Source: Cristatella mucedo (lineage: Eukaryota; Bryozoa; Phylactolaemata; Cristatellidae). Taken from it: DNA of 64,000 nucleotides. The notes beneath the pieces are model-generated. The model was given only the letters and a program-made list of their open reading frames with translations, ran no database searches and had not been told where the DNA came from. The DNA is taken from NCBI GenBank assembly GCA_009760855.2, contig WPIO01000122.1:214001-278000 (forward strand), written 5' to 3'. This document shows positions 35,585-47,584 of the stretch, one piece after another. A program made the position numbers and the translations under genes. How positions within the stretch are numbered: position 1 is the first letter of the stretch; each line of letters begins with the position of its first letter.

Positions 35585-37170
35585 TATAGTATTAATAAAT
35601 CCCTTGGTAAAGTGTCCTGAGAGAACTCAATCTCTTTCTATGTGCTTTATATTTGCTGCAAATATAAACGCAATTTAATAGTAAGTAATATCATGCTTGA
35701 TAAAAAACATGAATAACATGGTTATGGGTGCCATGCACAGGGTCAGCGTGCAAGTGTGGTTAGTGGATACTTTCACAGTGTCAGCACCCATAAGCGAATG
35801 AAGGACGAATCACAAGGGCCTTTCTGAATTCTTTCCTAAATAGGTTTGTTTTTAAGTTCTTTTTAAAGATAGTTGAGTCAGAGGATGTCGTGATGCAATT
35901 CGGAAGGGAGTTCCAGGCTTTGGCAACATCCGAACTAAATGCATGGTCTCTAAAGGATTTGAGAGAAATCTTATATATAGAATCCGAAAAGCTCGTATTG
36001 CGATAAGTGGCTTGGCCAAACGATCGAGGGATATAAATTTAAGCGAAAAAACCTTGAAGTCGATTCGTTGCTTGACTGGTAGCCAGTCCAGGTCAGCGAG
36101 AAGTGGTGTAATGTGGCACCTGCGACGTTCACGACAGACAAACTTGGCTGCAAAGTTTTGCACCTGCTGCAAGTACCTTATTGCACATTCCGGTAGGCCA
36201 GCAGACAGTGAATTACAGAAGTCAAGGCGGGATGTCACAAATGCACGGACCAACTTAAACAAGCCCAAATTTTAGCATTGCCATGTATCTGAAAGTAGGC
36301 AGCCTTGATCAATGAGCAGATGTGGTCGTCTAATGAAAGGTCACTTTAGAACATAATACTTTGATTTCGTACAGATTTATTAGGATATATGCTGGCAGAG
36401 GCAATTTGAGTTAGCATTTCCAACTTCTGAATTACACTTGGTTGGCCCATAAGTAATAAGTAAGTTTTATCATCATTTCATTTTGGAAATTGTTCTTCCA
36501 TCCACGTGCGGACGTCACTAATTCATGCAGCAAGATAGTTGTGAGAATTCGAGGTGCTCGAAGGCTGGGAGGGATCAAAACAAAGGTACCACCGAGTGTC
36601 CTTGGCATACAAGTGAAAGCCTAGATTGTGCAGAGCAATCGCATTGCCCAAAAAGGAGAGTATAAACAGTGACAAGAACTTGACCTATTATGACTGGAGG
36701 TACCCTATATTTTAGATGTGTCTTGGATGATCTTTTACCTTCAATTATTACTCTGGAGTCTCCCTGAGATACAACAAATTGCTTTTACGGCAATCACCAC
36801 CGCTTGCAGTGGAAATAAAAGATCGTTCACCACAGGGTTCGAACCCACGACCTCTTGGCCGTGATGGTGAAAAGCAACTGCCTTACAGAGTGAGCCTCCA
36901 TGGCTCACTGATAGGACTTGAACCATTGCAGAGTAGTGCCAATGATGTCCAGGTGAGATGAAAGGCGCTGAAGAAGAACTTGGTGCTCGATAATGTCAAA
37001 AGCTATTGAAAGATTGAGAAGAACAAACGGGGAAACTCTAAGCTTGTCTGCTTTCATAAGTAGGTCGTCGTACATCCGAATCAATGCTGACTCTGTTGAG
37101 TGATTATCTCTAAAGCCAGACTGAAACTTGCTAACAAGGTTTGAAGTTTCAATGGGTTAGGAACGACATG
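35585..37170 (-). mobile_element. LINE family B, copy interrupted by a SINE
   Basis: The tail is TTAATTATAGTATTAATAAA with a diverged hairpin (AAGTGTCCTGAGAGAACTCA). The minus-strand ORF2 C-terminus at 36268-35852 reads TSRLDFCNSLSAGLPECAIR, LLADLDWLPVKQRIDFKVF. The RT part near 37150-36930 translates as a GF-DNHST-SALIR and LLNLSIAFDII-type sequence. Between them, at about 36788-36909, a tRNA-type SINE is inserted. Stops and frameshifts are numerous. Confidence 0.78.
36788..36909 (-). mobile_element. SINE-2, tRNA-derived, inserted in LINE B
   Basis: Minus-strand reading: GGCTCACTCTGTAAGGCAGT (A-box region) and GAGGTCGTGGGTTCGAACCC (perfect B box GGTTCGAACCC), then GATCTTTTATTTCCACTGCA. The two edges, GGCAATCACCACC and TGGCTCACT on the plus strand, recur at 52183-52306. 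It has no LINE B hairpin, so this is a different SINE family from the one at 33816-33969. Confidence 0.75.
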
Positions 37171-37674
37171 ATGCATGCAAGGGCCAAAATGTTAGTCCTT
37201 TTTTGCACCTTAATAGACACGGTGGGGTCGCCGTTTGATTTCGAGGCAGCCCTTGCTGTCCCGGAAAGCAAGAGTTTTACCGCTTAGGTCGCTATTACTA
37301 GAGACACATATCCATCCGTGCCGCCGGGGAATTGTCGGACCAACTTTAGAGCGTAAGCAGGGGTAGCCCGGCCTGCTTCAAGTCAAAGTAGTGACTAGAC
37401 CCTGTAGAGTAAATCTTAACTAACCGTATCACTTTTAAGACAAAGCAGGTTAATGAATCCTCCCATTGTACAGCAGCAAAATCCAAGTTCTAGACAGCGA
37501 ACTTGTTAAGAAGTGTGATGTGGGCCATTCAGCAATTACTCCTACCACATTCGGCATCTCTTTGTCACGTGAAATGGGTATGCTAGGGATTGAGGTGATG
37601 CATAGAAAGGCTAGCGGCCAACCTAATAATATTCAGATCACTGGTGATTGTTACTGGTATAGGCATGCATGCAA
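37171..37674. other. unassigned, locally GC-richer
   Basis: The stretch 37200-37385 is GC-richer and contains AGCCCGGCCTGCTTCAAGTC. I cannot assign it to a gene or a repeat. Confidence 0.3.
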
Positions 37675-37830
37675 ATAATAATAATAATAATATTGCACTT
37701 GATAAAGCGCCCTCAGAGAACTTAATCTCTCTCTAGGCGCTTTACATTTGCTGCAAAGGGAAATGCAATTGAATGGTGAGTAAAAGCTTGCTTGAAAAAC
37801 AAACAAAATTAATAACATGGTTAGGGGAAA
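37675..37830 (-). mobile_element. LINE family B, solo 3' end
   Basis: AATAATAATAATAATATTGC tail, the perfect hairpin (AAAGCGCCCTCAGAGAACTT ... CTAGGCGCTTTACA) and the UTR to ACATGGTTAGGGG. About 155 nt are retained, with little divergence from other copies. Confidence 0.88.
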
Positions 37831-39953
37831 TAAGTCATACACGCTAATCAAAATATGATCAAAGACACTCAAATCTTAAATAAAGGCAGAGACAATGCAG
37901 CTAACCATTGTCCGAATGTGACACTTCTATTTGCTAATATGAACCACATACCGGGTCGAATAATTGAAATTATCACATGAAGAGCACACACGTGAAATCT
38001 TTAATATTTAAACGCAACGTACCTTCTGTAAAATTACTCGATTCAATATTTACAAGTTTATTTGAATATGTTAAGGCTATTTATACGATCGCATTAAATT
38101 TACAGAAGGACGAAGAAACCTGTTTCCTACGCTGACGCATTATATGAGTCGAAGATGAAAGATTTTGATTCCACAAATGACGATAAATCTTGACTGACAG
38201 GTCACTTTTCTATATTAAAATAAATTTCTTCGTGTGAATTAATTCAATCCTTTTACGTTTACAAACGTTTACCTTCCATAAAAAGACGCGTGCTCAGCAA
38301 GTAGTTTGGTTCGATGCAAAATCAAACTCATCGATCGCTGACACTCGAAGATTAAGGTTTGCGGCGAAAAATCCGCATTACCACAAGAATATGATGACAT
38401 TTAAAAGTCTAAACCATGTTGGATGCAATTTAGGGTTACTTGTTTTAATTAGCATGCGATATAGTGCGAAAGGACGTAGAAAATCACCCTTTAGATTCCC
38501 TAGAAAAGCTGCTGCTAAGTTTTTTCTATTGAAACTTTACCAATAAATTGTAAAACCTGCAATGAAGCGCATACATGCTTTTTCATCACTCGCTGCCTAA
38601 AATAGCGAATGCATCGACCTGACTAATGTATTCCGATCAATTTTTATAGCGACTAAATGAATCTTAATCAAAAGCCAATTTTTTAACGAGAGCTGTTGAT
38701 AGATCACAGAAGGAAGTTCTAAGGTCAAAGAGATAGCCGTGACAACTAACGTCTGCCCTTAGCATCAGCGGCTCTGAGAAATTTATTTTAAAATATATAG
38801 GTATACATTTATTTTACAATACATAGGTTATGTAAATGAGGAAAGGGCGTTGTTTTATACAAACGTGCTCCCGGAAGCTTAGCTCGGGCTATTTTCGCGG
38901 AGCAACACAGGGAAGGCGTGCTAGCGCTGATTAGGTCGCGGATCAAGCTGTTCCACTTGTACAGAAATCAACATAGTGTAGGATTACTATGCAATGAAAT
39001 GAAAAATTATGGCAACACTTAAGACCACAGTTTAATTATTATATTGTCTTTAACAAGGATAATGCCAAGAAATAGTCAAAGTGAATATTCACGAGACAGC
39101 CAACGTTCCATGAAATGTTCTTACATTGCAACCCATTTGTTAAGATACAGAAAGTCTGCAGCTAGTACTACACCATTCGTGCATTTATAGACACCTGATA
39201 CTACAAAAAAGTGCAAACATTTCAAACGAAATTACCACCACGGTTTTCAAGATGCACTGTATTTAGCAAAAATATGCAACTCAAAAACAGGATAAAGCAA
39301 GAAATGTCAAGAAAGGAATGCTATGCAGAAGCTAAAAGAATCTGCAGTTGAAGCAAAGTTGCAAAATATTGATCCACATTGACGAGACTCCGCACGCTCT
39401 TTGGGTCAGCTGGTGAAAAGCTAGCAGCCGCCGTGATTATGGAAGTAGCTTCAAGAATTGGCGAATGTAGCTTCGCGTCATGTTAGGGTGAGGTCTTACC
39501 GTAACTGGCACTCTTTAAAGTTGAATGCGGTTTAAATTAGTTAATCCGAGCTTGACCTAATAACTGTCAGTAAACGCTAACGCTTCATCGGTGTAGTGTT
39601 ATTATCAAAATAGCGATACTTTTAAGAAATGCTGTCGACTTATAACAGCAACTTAGATGAACTGTATGTAATTCGCATTTGTAAATTTGTTCTAGTACAT
39701 ACTTTAGTATGTCAATTCAATATCCCCATGCAAGAAGTGAGTTATTCGTCTCAGTGTTGTAAAAGGTTGAAATAGTCATCGAGTTTTTTCAAATGGTAGC
39801 CAGAAAGCTGGTGTAAACAAACAGATAGACACTTTCTACAGGTTACGAACCTTGAAACCAAAGTCCCCACATGAAAATAGTTTTCCTTCTTTGGCTCTAC
39901 CTCAGCATTCATGTGGTCCGCCACATTGCAATGAAATGGCAGACGTTTTCATA
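37831..39953. other. no recognisable feature
   Basis: This is over 2 kb of AT-rich sequence without a supported ORF, exon or repeat. Confidence 0.35.
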
Positions 39954-40042
39954 ATAATAATAATAATAATAATAGTATTGCACTTGATAAAGCGCCCTCA
40001 GAGAACTTAATCTCTTTCTAGGCGCTTTACATTTGCTGCAAA
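39954..40042 (-). mobile_element. LINE family B, minimal hairpin-plus-tail insertion
   Basis: An (AAT)n tail, GCACTTGATAAAGCGCCCTC and the hairpin end at TTTGCTGCAAAG. Only about 90 nt of element are present, with an almost consensus hairpin, showing how short a 5'-truncated copy can be. Confidence 0.88.
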
Positions 40043-40957
40043 GTGATCAAGTCTGAGAAATTATTGCAGTCACTTAAACCTGTTCCGAAGCCGCGAGTCA
40101 ATGGTTTCACCCAAGGTTCTGACCGGTCAGAATACTCCCGACAAATTTAAATTGTATTCCAGTTTTTAATATTTTTTTCAGCTGGATTAGAAATAGCATG
40201 TTTACCGTTTGCGATAGAAAGACCACAAATGCAAGCATTTCGATTTAGTTTCGCTCAGAAAAATTTACTTTTTGTAAGGCATCTAAGGTTTTTAGTGGAG
40301 ATTCTATTTTAGGTTGTGTTGTTACTGCGTTATGTTATTACTAACTGTTATGGTAATAGTGACTAAGTGAAAGTGCTTCCTCCCATTCATTTTTAAAATC
40401 CCAATAATTCTAGTAGTTCTCTTACTGTGATATATAAATGCGTTATGGATGTTATTTACTAATTTTTCTTTTAGTGGCATTAGGGATATATTTTCTTACT
40501 TACAAGCAGTCAACTGTCTATGCTTTGGGGTATGATTTGTCCCGAGATATGCGATAACATCTATCCATGCAACAGGTCTGGAGCACAGCATAATAATGCT
40601 GAAATTTTAAATAGATTTTTATTTTCAAATTATACCGGAGACGATTTGTGCTGCTATTATCACCGTATGGTTCTTGTTGCCGTCGGTTATTTTTTTAGCA
40701 GCCATGGTGTTTTTGTTAGTAACTGTTAGCAGCAACCGAACTTTTGAAAGTTGCCCATGAAAAGTCTTGCCGGTCAAGCTAAAAATCAATTTATGTGAAC
40801 CAATATTGATTTTAAATTGATTTATATTCGAGACATCTGTAAAAACGAATAAAAATGCGTGCACTTTGGATTAGCTGGCACTGCAGTGTTTGTTCATAGA
40901 GCCAGATTACTTTTGGCAATAGGCACTATGGTGGTAGCAGGATGAGCAGAATGTGAG
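40043..40957. other. unassigned; two acceptor-like sites
   Basis: Strong pyrimidine tracts precede AG at 40180-40181 and 40473-40474. Either would accept the phase 2 donor of the membrane-span exon. From 40182 the frame reads WIRNSMFTVCDRK before a stop after about 23 codons, and from 40475 it reads GIRDIFSYLQAVN. Neither resembles a known cytoplasmic domain, so no exon is called. Confidence 0.25.
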
Positions 40958-40967
40958 CTACTGTAAT

Positions 40968-41178
<211 letters not shown>

Positions 41179-41319
41179 CCTGTGCCAAAAGACCGTATTA
41201 ACAGCTGTGAGTACTTTGTCCATAGCGGAACGTGAGCTCGATCTATAAAAAGAAGGTGCCGTAGTAGCTGCTTGGACAAATTCAATTAAATTACTGAACA
41301 TAGAGGTTTAATAGCCCCT

Positions 41320-41460
41320 ATTATATGTAGTTCATTTGTATAGCACCCTAAGAGAACTTAGTCTCTATTGAGGCACTTCAAATTGGGGCTCGAGCCTACT
41401 ACCTTAGCCATACCTTGACCAGGGGAGAACCTTAACCACTGGGCTAAACCAGCTCTGCTA
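41320..41460 (-). mobile_element. SINE-1: tRNA head with LINE B tail, second copy
   Basis: Minus-strand reading: GGTTTAGCCCAGTGGTTAAG contains a consensus A box (TAGCCCAGTGG), and GGTAGTAGGCTCGAGCCCC holds a B-box-like GGCTCGAGCC. The tail GAAGTGCCTCAATAGAGACT AAGTTCTCTTAGGGTGCTAT is the family B hairpin in the same derived form as at 33816, followed by ACAAATGAACTACATATAAT. Confidence 0.8.
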
Positions 41461-41586
41461 AAAATAGAGGCCTCGTAATAATAATCATCTACGAATGGTG
41501 TAATTTTATGTGTTGTGTAAGTGTAGTGAAATTGAAAGCTTAACGGCTGCAGTTGCAGTATCCTTTGTTTCTCGCTTTCATTAATA

Positions 41587-41728
41587 GACACACACACGCA
41601 CACGCACACGCACACGCACACGCACACGCACACGCACACGCACACGCACACGCACACGCACACGCACACGCACACGCACACGCACACGCACACGCACACG
41701 CACACGCACACGCACACGCACGCACACG

Positions 41729-41761
<33 letters not shown>

Positions 41762-41932
41762 ACGCACACGCACACGCACACGCACACGCACACGCACACG
41801 CACACGCACACGCACACGCACACGCACACGCACACGCACACGCACACGCACACGCACACGCACACGCACACGCACACGCACACGCACACGCACACGCACA
41901 CGCACACGCACACGCACACGCACACGCACACG

Positions 41933-41963
<31 letters not shown>

Positions 41964-42045
41964 ACACACGCACACGCACACGCACACGCACACGCACACG
42001 CACACGCACACGCACACGCACACGCACACGCACACGCACACGCAC
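41587..42045. repeat. (CACACG)n array, about 460 bp
   Basis: This is a hexamer CACACG array interrupted by short CACACACA patches near 41725-41752 and 41950-41970. It is an alternating purine-pyrimidine sequence. His-Ala, Thr-Arg and Val-Cys ORFs across it are artefacts of the repeat. It abuts a TA tract directly. Confidence 0.97.
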
Positions 42046-42167
<122 letters not shown>

Positions 42168-42565
42168 ATTACAGTAGATTTGTACATCATGTTGCGTGTG
42201 AACGATTTTGTATAGCTACGTCGCATCGACCGAAACAAGAACATATTAGCGTTATAGTATAAACTCGACCCGTGATTGCCTGTATGAGCACATAGAAGAT
42301 CATTTGTAAGGACATTGGGAAATCGGTGAAGAGCAATCGCATTGCAATAAGAGCAGTGTAGTTTACATATCAATCCTAAGAGAGCGCCACGATTTATGTG
42401 CAGAATAGTGGAAAGTCAGTCGCAGGAAAACTATTTCAGGTTAGTTAGAGGCCGGCAATACTCTAAGACTGACGGGAGCTGGCAGCATCAGAAGCCTAAC
42501 ACTTAAGTATTTCTGACGACCAAAGCGTTTGTATAAACAATTATGTAGATACACTTCGTCCACAA

Positions 42566-42568
42566 ACA

Positions 42569-42636
<68 letters not shown>

Positions 42637-42637
42637 A
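42566..42637. repeat. (CA)n plus (TA)n microsatellite
   Basis: CA repeats (42566-42622) are followed by a short TA run. Confidence 0.93.
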
Positions 42638-44154
42638 ATTAAAATGTGGATCCTGAGCATTTCATCTTTGCTGTGGTCAGCGTTTTGCTGTCAGTTGCAT
42701 TTTAAAAGCTCGTAATTTTTTCTACTTTGACTTGTAAATAACTTCACGTCAGTAGTACATCTAAGATTTCACCCAGTATATGAGACCTCATCTTAAGAGA
42801 GCAAGTCATGGTGGTGACAACAACTCGGCTTCCTGTACATCTGTGAACATGACTGAAACGTGCTTGCCAATCAACCAGTTACCTCGTGCAATTGCTGTGG
42901 TCCCATTCAAGCCCTTGTAGCTGCTGGAACCCTAAGGTTGTTCTTATCTTTTCAAATAAAAGTTCAATGTTTGCAAATAGCTGAGTCACTGTTCTAATGC
43001 ATATGCTGACGACATCCTTGTAGACATAAAGTCAAAAGATGATCATAAAAAGACACGATGAACATTATATTCGCCGTTAGGAAGGACTTTTTGTGTTTGG
43101 TGTGGGTGTTGCAAGGCAAACAGAAGTTGGCATAGTTATTATGATCTTTTTTCATTTTTTTGTGAACCATTGGGAGCTGAGATCGCTAATTTCCCCTAAT
43201 GTTCTTGACGATGCACTTTGCTGAGTAAATTGGTGTTATAGGCTAGAGTTGTGATTATCAATTTCGCCTCAAACCTGATCCTGGCATTTTGACTCACAGA
43301 GGCAGAAGAAGAAACGAGTCAGTCTACATCTGGCCGGCCTGCTAGCAACGACTGAAGAAGCTGTTAAGCCCCTACTACTCAAATGTTTGAAATATATTTA
43401 AATTAGCATCTGAGAGCCATCTGCACATCGTACATGAATCTAGTTCTACTCTGGCGAAATCTTCGCTACGAGCCCTGGTGGTATCAGCATGGGGCAGCCT
43501 GTAATGCTCCGAGAAAGACAGTTTCAGGCTCTATCTGCTCACGGCTGCCTAAATTCGGCCTAGGAGTAAGGAGCTGAGCTACTGAGAACTCTAGCAACTG
43601 AGATCTGAGGCAAGAGTGCCGAGGCATATTTAAGCTACCTGGATAGATCTTCATTTCTTTTAGCACTGAACACATGACCTGTGTATATTTTACGACTATT
43701 AAATACGACTGCTACATATAACTGTAATATAAGACTTGGGCCCATATCTAATTTGACCAGGAGAAGCTGGATTTAGATATTGCTTAAGGCCAGTATACTC
43801 TCCAATACCTATTGTAAAATACGCCGTCAAAAAGTGTACGAGCCTATGATGGAGCTGTTTGGAGTACACATCTATTTTAGGCACATTATACTCCTTGGAA
43901 AATCTCAAGAGTATGCATTATTTCATCAGACCTGTTGTAATTCCGGAGGCCCATCTTAACACTAGTTTGGGATGTGTGACTAAATATGGAAAATACCCCT
44001 GATATTAAATAAATAATTACAGTAAAAGGGCTAAAACTGTGACCAGGACCGAGTTGAAATAGGTTATCTGCATGAGGACGTCCAATTCCGACAGGCTTCT
44101 ACTTGTTTCATATCCATAGATAAGAAAATTATTACTTTCATTACACATTTAAAT
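42638..44154. other. no recognised gene or repeat
   Basis: A short reading AYADDILVDIKS near 42999-43035 looks like an RT active-site box. No flanking RT motif supports it, so nothing is called. Confidence 0.3.
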
Positions 44155-44300
44155 ATTAGCCTCAGAAAGTTTCATCTCTTTTTAGGCATCGCACATATGC
44201 TGTAAAGGAAGCTTTATCATTTATTGTCTAATGACATGCACAACTTCGACAAAAATAACATGGTTAATAATAGCATGCACTAGGTAAAGAATAATTTGAA
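44155..44300 (-). mobile_element. LINE family B, very diverged tail
   Basis: CCTCAGAAAGTTTCATCTCT TTTTAGGCATCGCACATATG, CTGTAAAGGAAGC and AACATGGTTAATAATAGCAT follow family B 3' UTR order with many changes. Confidence 0.5.
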
Positions 44301-44387
44301 ACTGGTGGTGAAGTCGGCGTTATCACAAGCTGATTCTTTTTTATATTTGAAGCCATGTGTAGTTCCCTCGCAATACTCTTTCAAATG

Positions 44388-44668
44388 TAATGCAATGTAA
44401 TGTATCTCCGTCAGTAACTCCGCAAAGTCATAAAGACCATGTGGGCGTTACACAGGAGAGTTTTGTATAGCACACTCACAGCCTAAGCGGCTTTCGGAAC
44501 GCATTCGGTAGCCAACAGACTTCGTCTCACGCAACAAAGAGAAATTGGGAAGCATAGCAGAGTTAGGAGAGCAGTTGAGGTAGTGAGTAGCATAGAAGTA
44601 GCAGTTCAGGACCGGTGAAAAAGATGTGCCATAGTCGGCAGTTGGAGAGTAGATGTCGTTGCGTTAGA
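44388..44668 (-). mobile_element. LINE family A, short 3' copy
   Basis: AATGTAATGCAATGTAATGT tail, then ATCTCCGTCAGTAACTCC, the full 3' UTR and the last ORF2 codons up to GGAGAGTAGATGTCGTTGCG. It is little diverged from the copy at 54850-56237, so it is a recent, strongly 5'-truncated insertion. Confidence 0.87.
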
Positions 44669-45789
44669 TTTGGAGTTCATCAAACAACAAGCTGCCTATA
44701 GTTGCAATTAACCTATCGCATCTGATATACACAGTAATGCACTATCTCGGATTGATCTGATGTAGTTTCGATTGTGCGTGCAAGCAGTCAATCTTTCCTA
44801 GTTACAAGTGGCTTGAATCTTCATTATTGCAACACATCTGAAGCCGCAATCAACAAATTTGGTATACATACTTACTCGTTTTCTTTCTAGCTCATGTGCA
44901 TGACCTTACTCACATCCGGGGTCACTCAATTGACAAAATTCTCAACTAAAAGTGTGCATGCTGTGATCACCTATTATTATCGCATTCTGTGTACATGACT
45001 ACATGCAGACCACATTCAGTTTCCAGTGTGTACCCTCCTATGCAGGTACAGTCAGCCGTAAATTGTCGTGCATTAATACTTTACCATCGATGCATTCCGT
45101 GCAAGAATAACTTATTTTCCTCTGCAGTCCAATATTTATTTCTACCTGTCACCATTGGTAGAATTCTACAGCATATAGCTAGGTGACATGCTAACCTATT
45201 TCTAAGCCTATTCCTCACCCTCGCCCAGAAAGTTTATGGTTTACCTCAGACATTAAACTAGCTTGGCTTACCAAGCACAAAATTTCAAAAGCATACACCA
45301 GATCATGACTGGTTGTAGATTGACAAGCATAGTGGGTAACTCAAGAGCTATTGCAGTTCCTCCCTACTGATCCTAAGAAAGACTAGGCCTGGCTCATGTA
45401 AACGTCTTGCTGGATCGAAGATGCCCGATCCAAAACGCCGATGTCTACAAACGACCATCTTCTTAACCACTACTACGTTAGCTCCTGAATTAGTAATACG
45501 TGTATGGTTATCGTGCTTCGTTTTTTAGTTTTTCGGTGTCTTAAAAAAATAGGTCGAAAAGATCAGATAGTCCACCCGTTTGGCAACAGCATCCTTCTGG
45601 ATTTCCGTTCATCAATTCCGTGTGGTAACTCGACGAATAGATTGTTGGAGTGATCGCATCCTGAAATTATTTACCATTCACAGAAGATAAAGGGTCCTCT
45701 AGACCATTATTGTGGTCCTGTGCTTTTGATTTTGTGATCTTCTGCTGCCATACATAACTACACGAATAATTATGTCATTAAACTTTAGT
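44669..45789. other. no recognised feature
   Basis: This is AT-rich sequence. It could hold older LINE endonuclease remains, but I could not confirm any motif. Confidence 0.3.
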
Positions 45790-46714
45790 AGTGATCCAAC
45801 TTTAAAAAAGATTGTAGTCATTCCACTACTCAAGAAAGCCGCCGCAGAACAGGAGAACTTGAGCAAAATCGTTACAGTCTTCTTAACTTGCTCTCAAGGA
45901 CATCAGAACGAGTCCTAGCACAACAGTTGAACTTATTTGATCAAAATTAAAAACCTATCCGGTAACCTCAAGTCATGATATATAGCTATCACTCCACAGA
46001 GTAAGTACTGCTTTGAGTGTATCACGACCTTGTTATGAAATCAGACTTAAGCAGAGTCTCTCTGATTGTTTTGATAGATCTTCTGGCAGCTGATGAGTCT
46101 ATCTACCAACGAGTACTTTTTTGGGCGTCTTTCAAATCGCCAGGGAATCACTTGCAGGACTACAGTAGTTTATGCTTTAGTGAGAAACGCTAAAGCATTG
46201 ACATGAAATGACATGCATCATCCAAGAAATCACTGAAGTACGATTTACACCAGGGGTCTGTGTATACCCTGATTCACAACAAGCTTTATACTCTCCATCT
46301 TGGTGATGTGACTGCCAAGTTGCATCCATATGTTTCCTTCTATAAAGATTAGACTTGGTTTTACCTTGACATTGACATCTCTCATAAATCCAGCACGTTG
46401 AATTATATCAACTCCCTTGCTGCGTGTGCTGGTTACATCAGCACATATATGGCTTAGTTTTATCGATGCATCCAACTAACTTGGTTATGAGCAAGCCAAC
46501 AGTAATTCAAATAAACAAAAGCCTAATGCTCACGATTGGCTTGGCCAGCATAGCTGCTGCCGACTCGCTATGAAATCAAGGTGTCCGGCTCCAAAGTGAC
46601 CTTTCCTTAAACGACCACATCAGCTCTGGCGCGTCGGATTCTTTCAATCTACTTGCTTCTTGTAAAGAAGACATTAGTTCATGGATTACAGAAAACTTTA
46701 TTAAATTGAATGTT
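45790..46714 (+). mobile_element. LINE, old RT remains (family B-related)
   Basis: Readable pieces in broken frames are KIVVIPLLKKA near 45810 (RT domain 1), a GVC-like box around 46250 with TLYTLHLGDVTAK, and DISSWITENFIKLNV near 46660-46710. Order and spacing fit an RT of the family B type, heavily decayed. A (AAT)n stretch at 46715 belongs to the neighbouring minus-strand copy. Confidence 0.6.
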
Positions 46715-47580
46715 GATAATAACAATAATAATAATAATGTACTTGATAAAGCGCCCTCAGAGAACTTAATCTCTTTCTAGGCGCTTTACATTTTCTGCAA
46801 AGGGAAATGTAATTGAATGGTAAGTAAAATCATGCTTGAAAAACAAGCAAAATGAATGACATGGTTAGGGGTGACATGCACAGGGTCGGCATGCAAATGT
46901 GGTTAGTGGCAGCATTCACAGTGTCAGCACGCATAAGCACGTGAAGGACGAATCACAGGGACCCACTAAATGATGTCCTAAATAGGTGTGTTTTTTAAGT
47001 TCTTATTTAATGTGGTAAGGTCAGGGGATGTTCTGACGCAGGTCGGGAGGGAGTTACAGGCGTCGAGAGCATACGAACTAAATGCGCGTCTCCAAAGGAT
47101 TTGAGGTATGTACGAGGTATTTCAAGACTGTTGGATTCCGAAAAGCGTGTGGTACGATGCTTGGCCTGATGGGGGAGTATGTCGGAGAGATAGGCTGGAG
47201 CCATAGAATGAAGGGACCTAAAAGTTAGCTACAAAACCTTGAAGTCAATCCGTTGCTTGACTGGTAGCCAGTGCAGGTCGGCGAGAAGTGGAGTAATGTG
47301 GCAACTTCAACGCTCACGACACACAAGCCTAGCTGCAGAGTTTTGCACCAGCTGCAATCACCTGATCGCACATGCTGGTAGGGTAGTAAGCAGTGAGTTG
47401 CAGAAGTCGAGACGAGATGTCACGAATGCATAGACCAACTTGGACGTGGTATCTTTATCTAAACAAGCCCGAATGTTAGCAATGTTATGAAGCTGAAAAT
47501 AGGCAGATTTGACTGTGGAGCTGATATGGTCGTCTAACGAGAGGTCGCTTTGGAATATGACACCTAGATTTCGAGCTAAA
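46715..47580 (-). mobile_element. LINE family B, 3' half
   Basis: The left edge is (AAT)n, then the consensus hairpin and UTR. The minus-strand ORF2 end reads YLSDILPHQAKHRTTRFSES and PRTYLKSFGD (47204-47007), then [12 protein letters not shown] and ARNLGVIFQSDLSLDDHISS (47729-47358). It meets a plus-strand copy head to head at about 47580-47590. Confidence 0.85.
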
Positions 47581-47584
47581 CATA

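Noticed and set aside
36840-36909. A genuine tRNA gene on the minus strand
   Set aside because: The B box is perfect, but there is no acceptor stem pairing, and the same unit recurs with conserved non-tRNA body sequence, so it is a SINE.
40182-40252. Candidate terminal exon with a 23-residue tail after the membrane span
   Set aside because: The acceptor is good and the phase fits, but with no similarity and such a short tail the call cannot be supported without transcripts.
42999-43035. AYADDILVD, resembling an RT catalytic box
   Set aside because: No other RT motif is found at the expected distances, so a chance match is likely.
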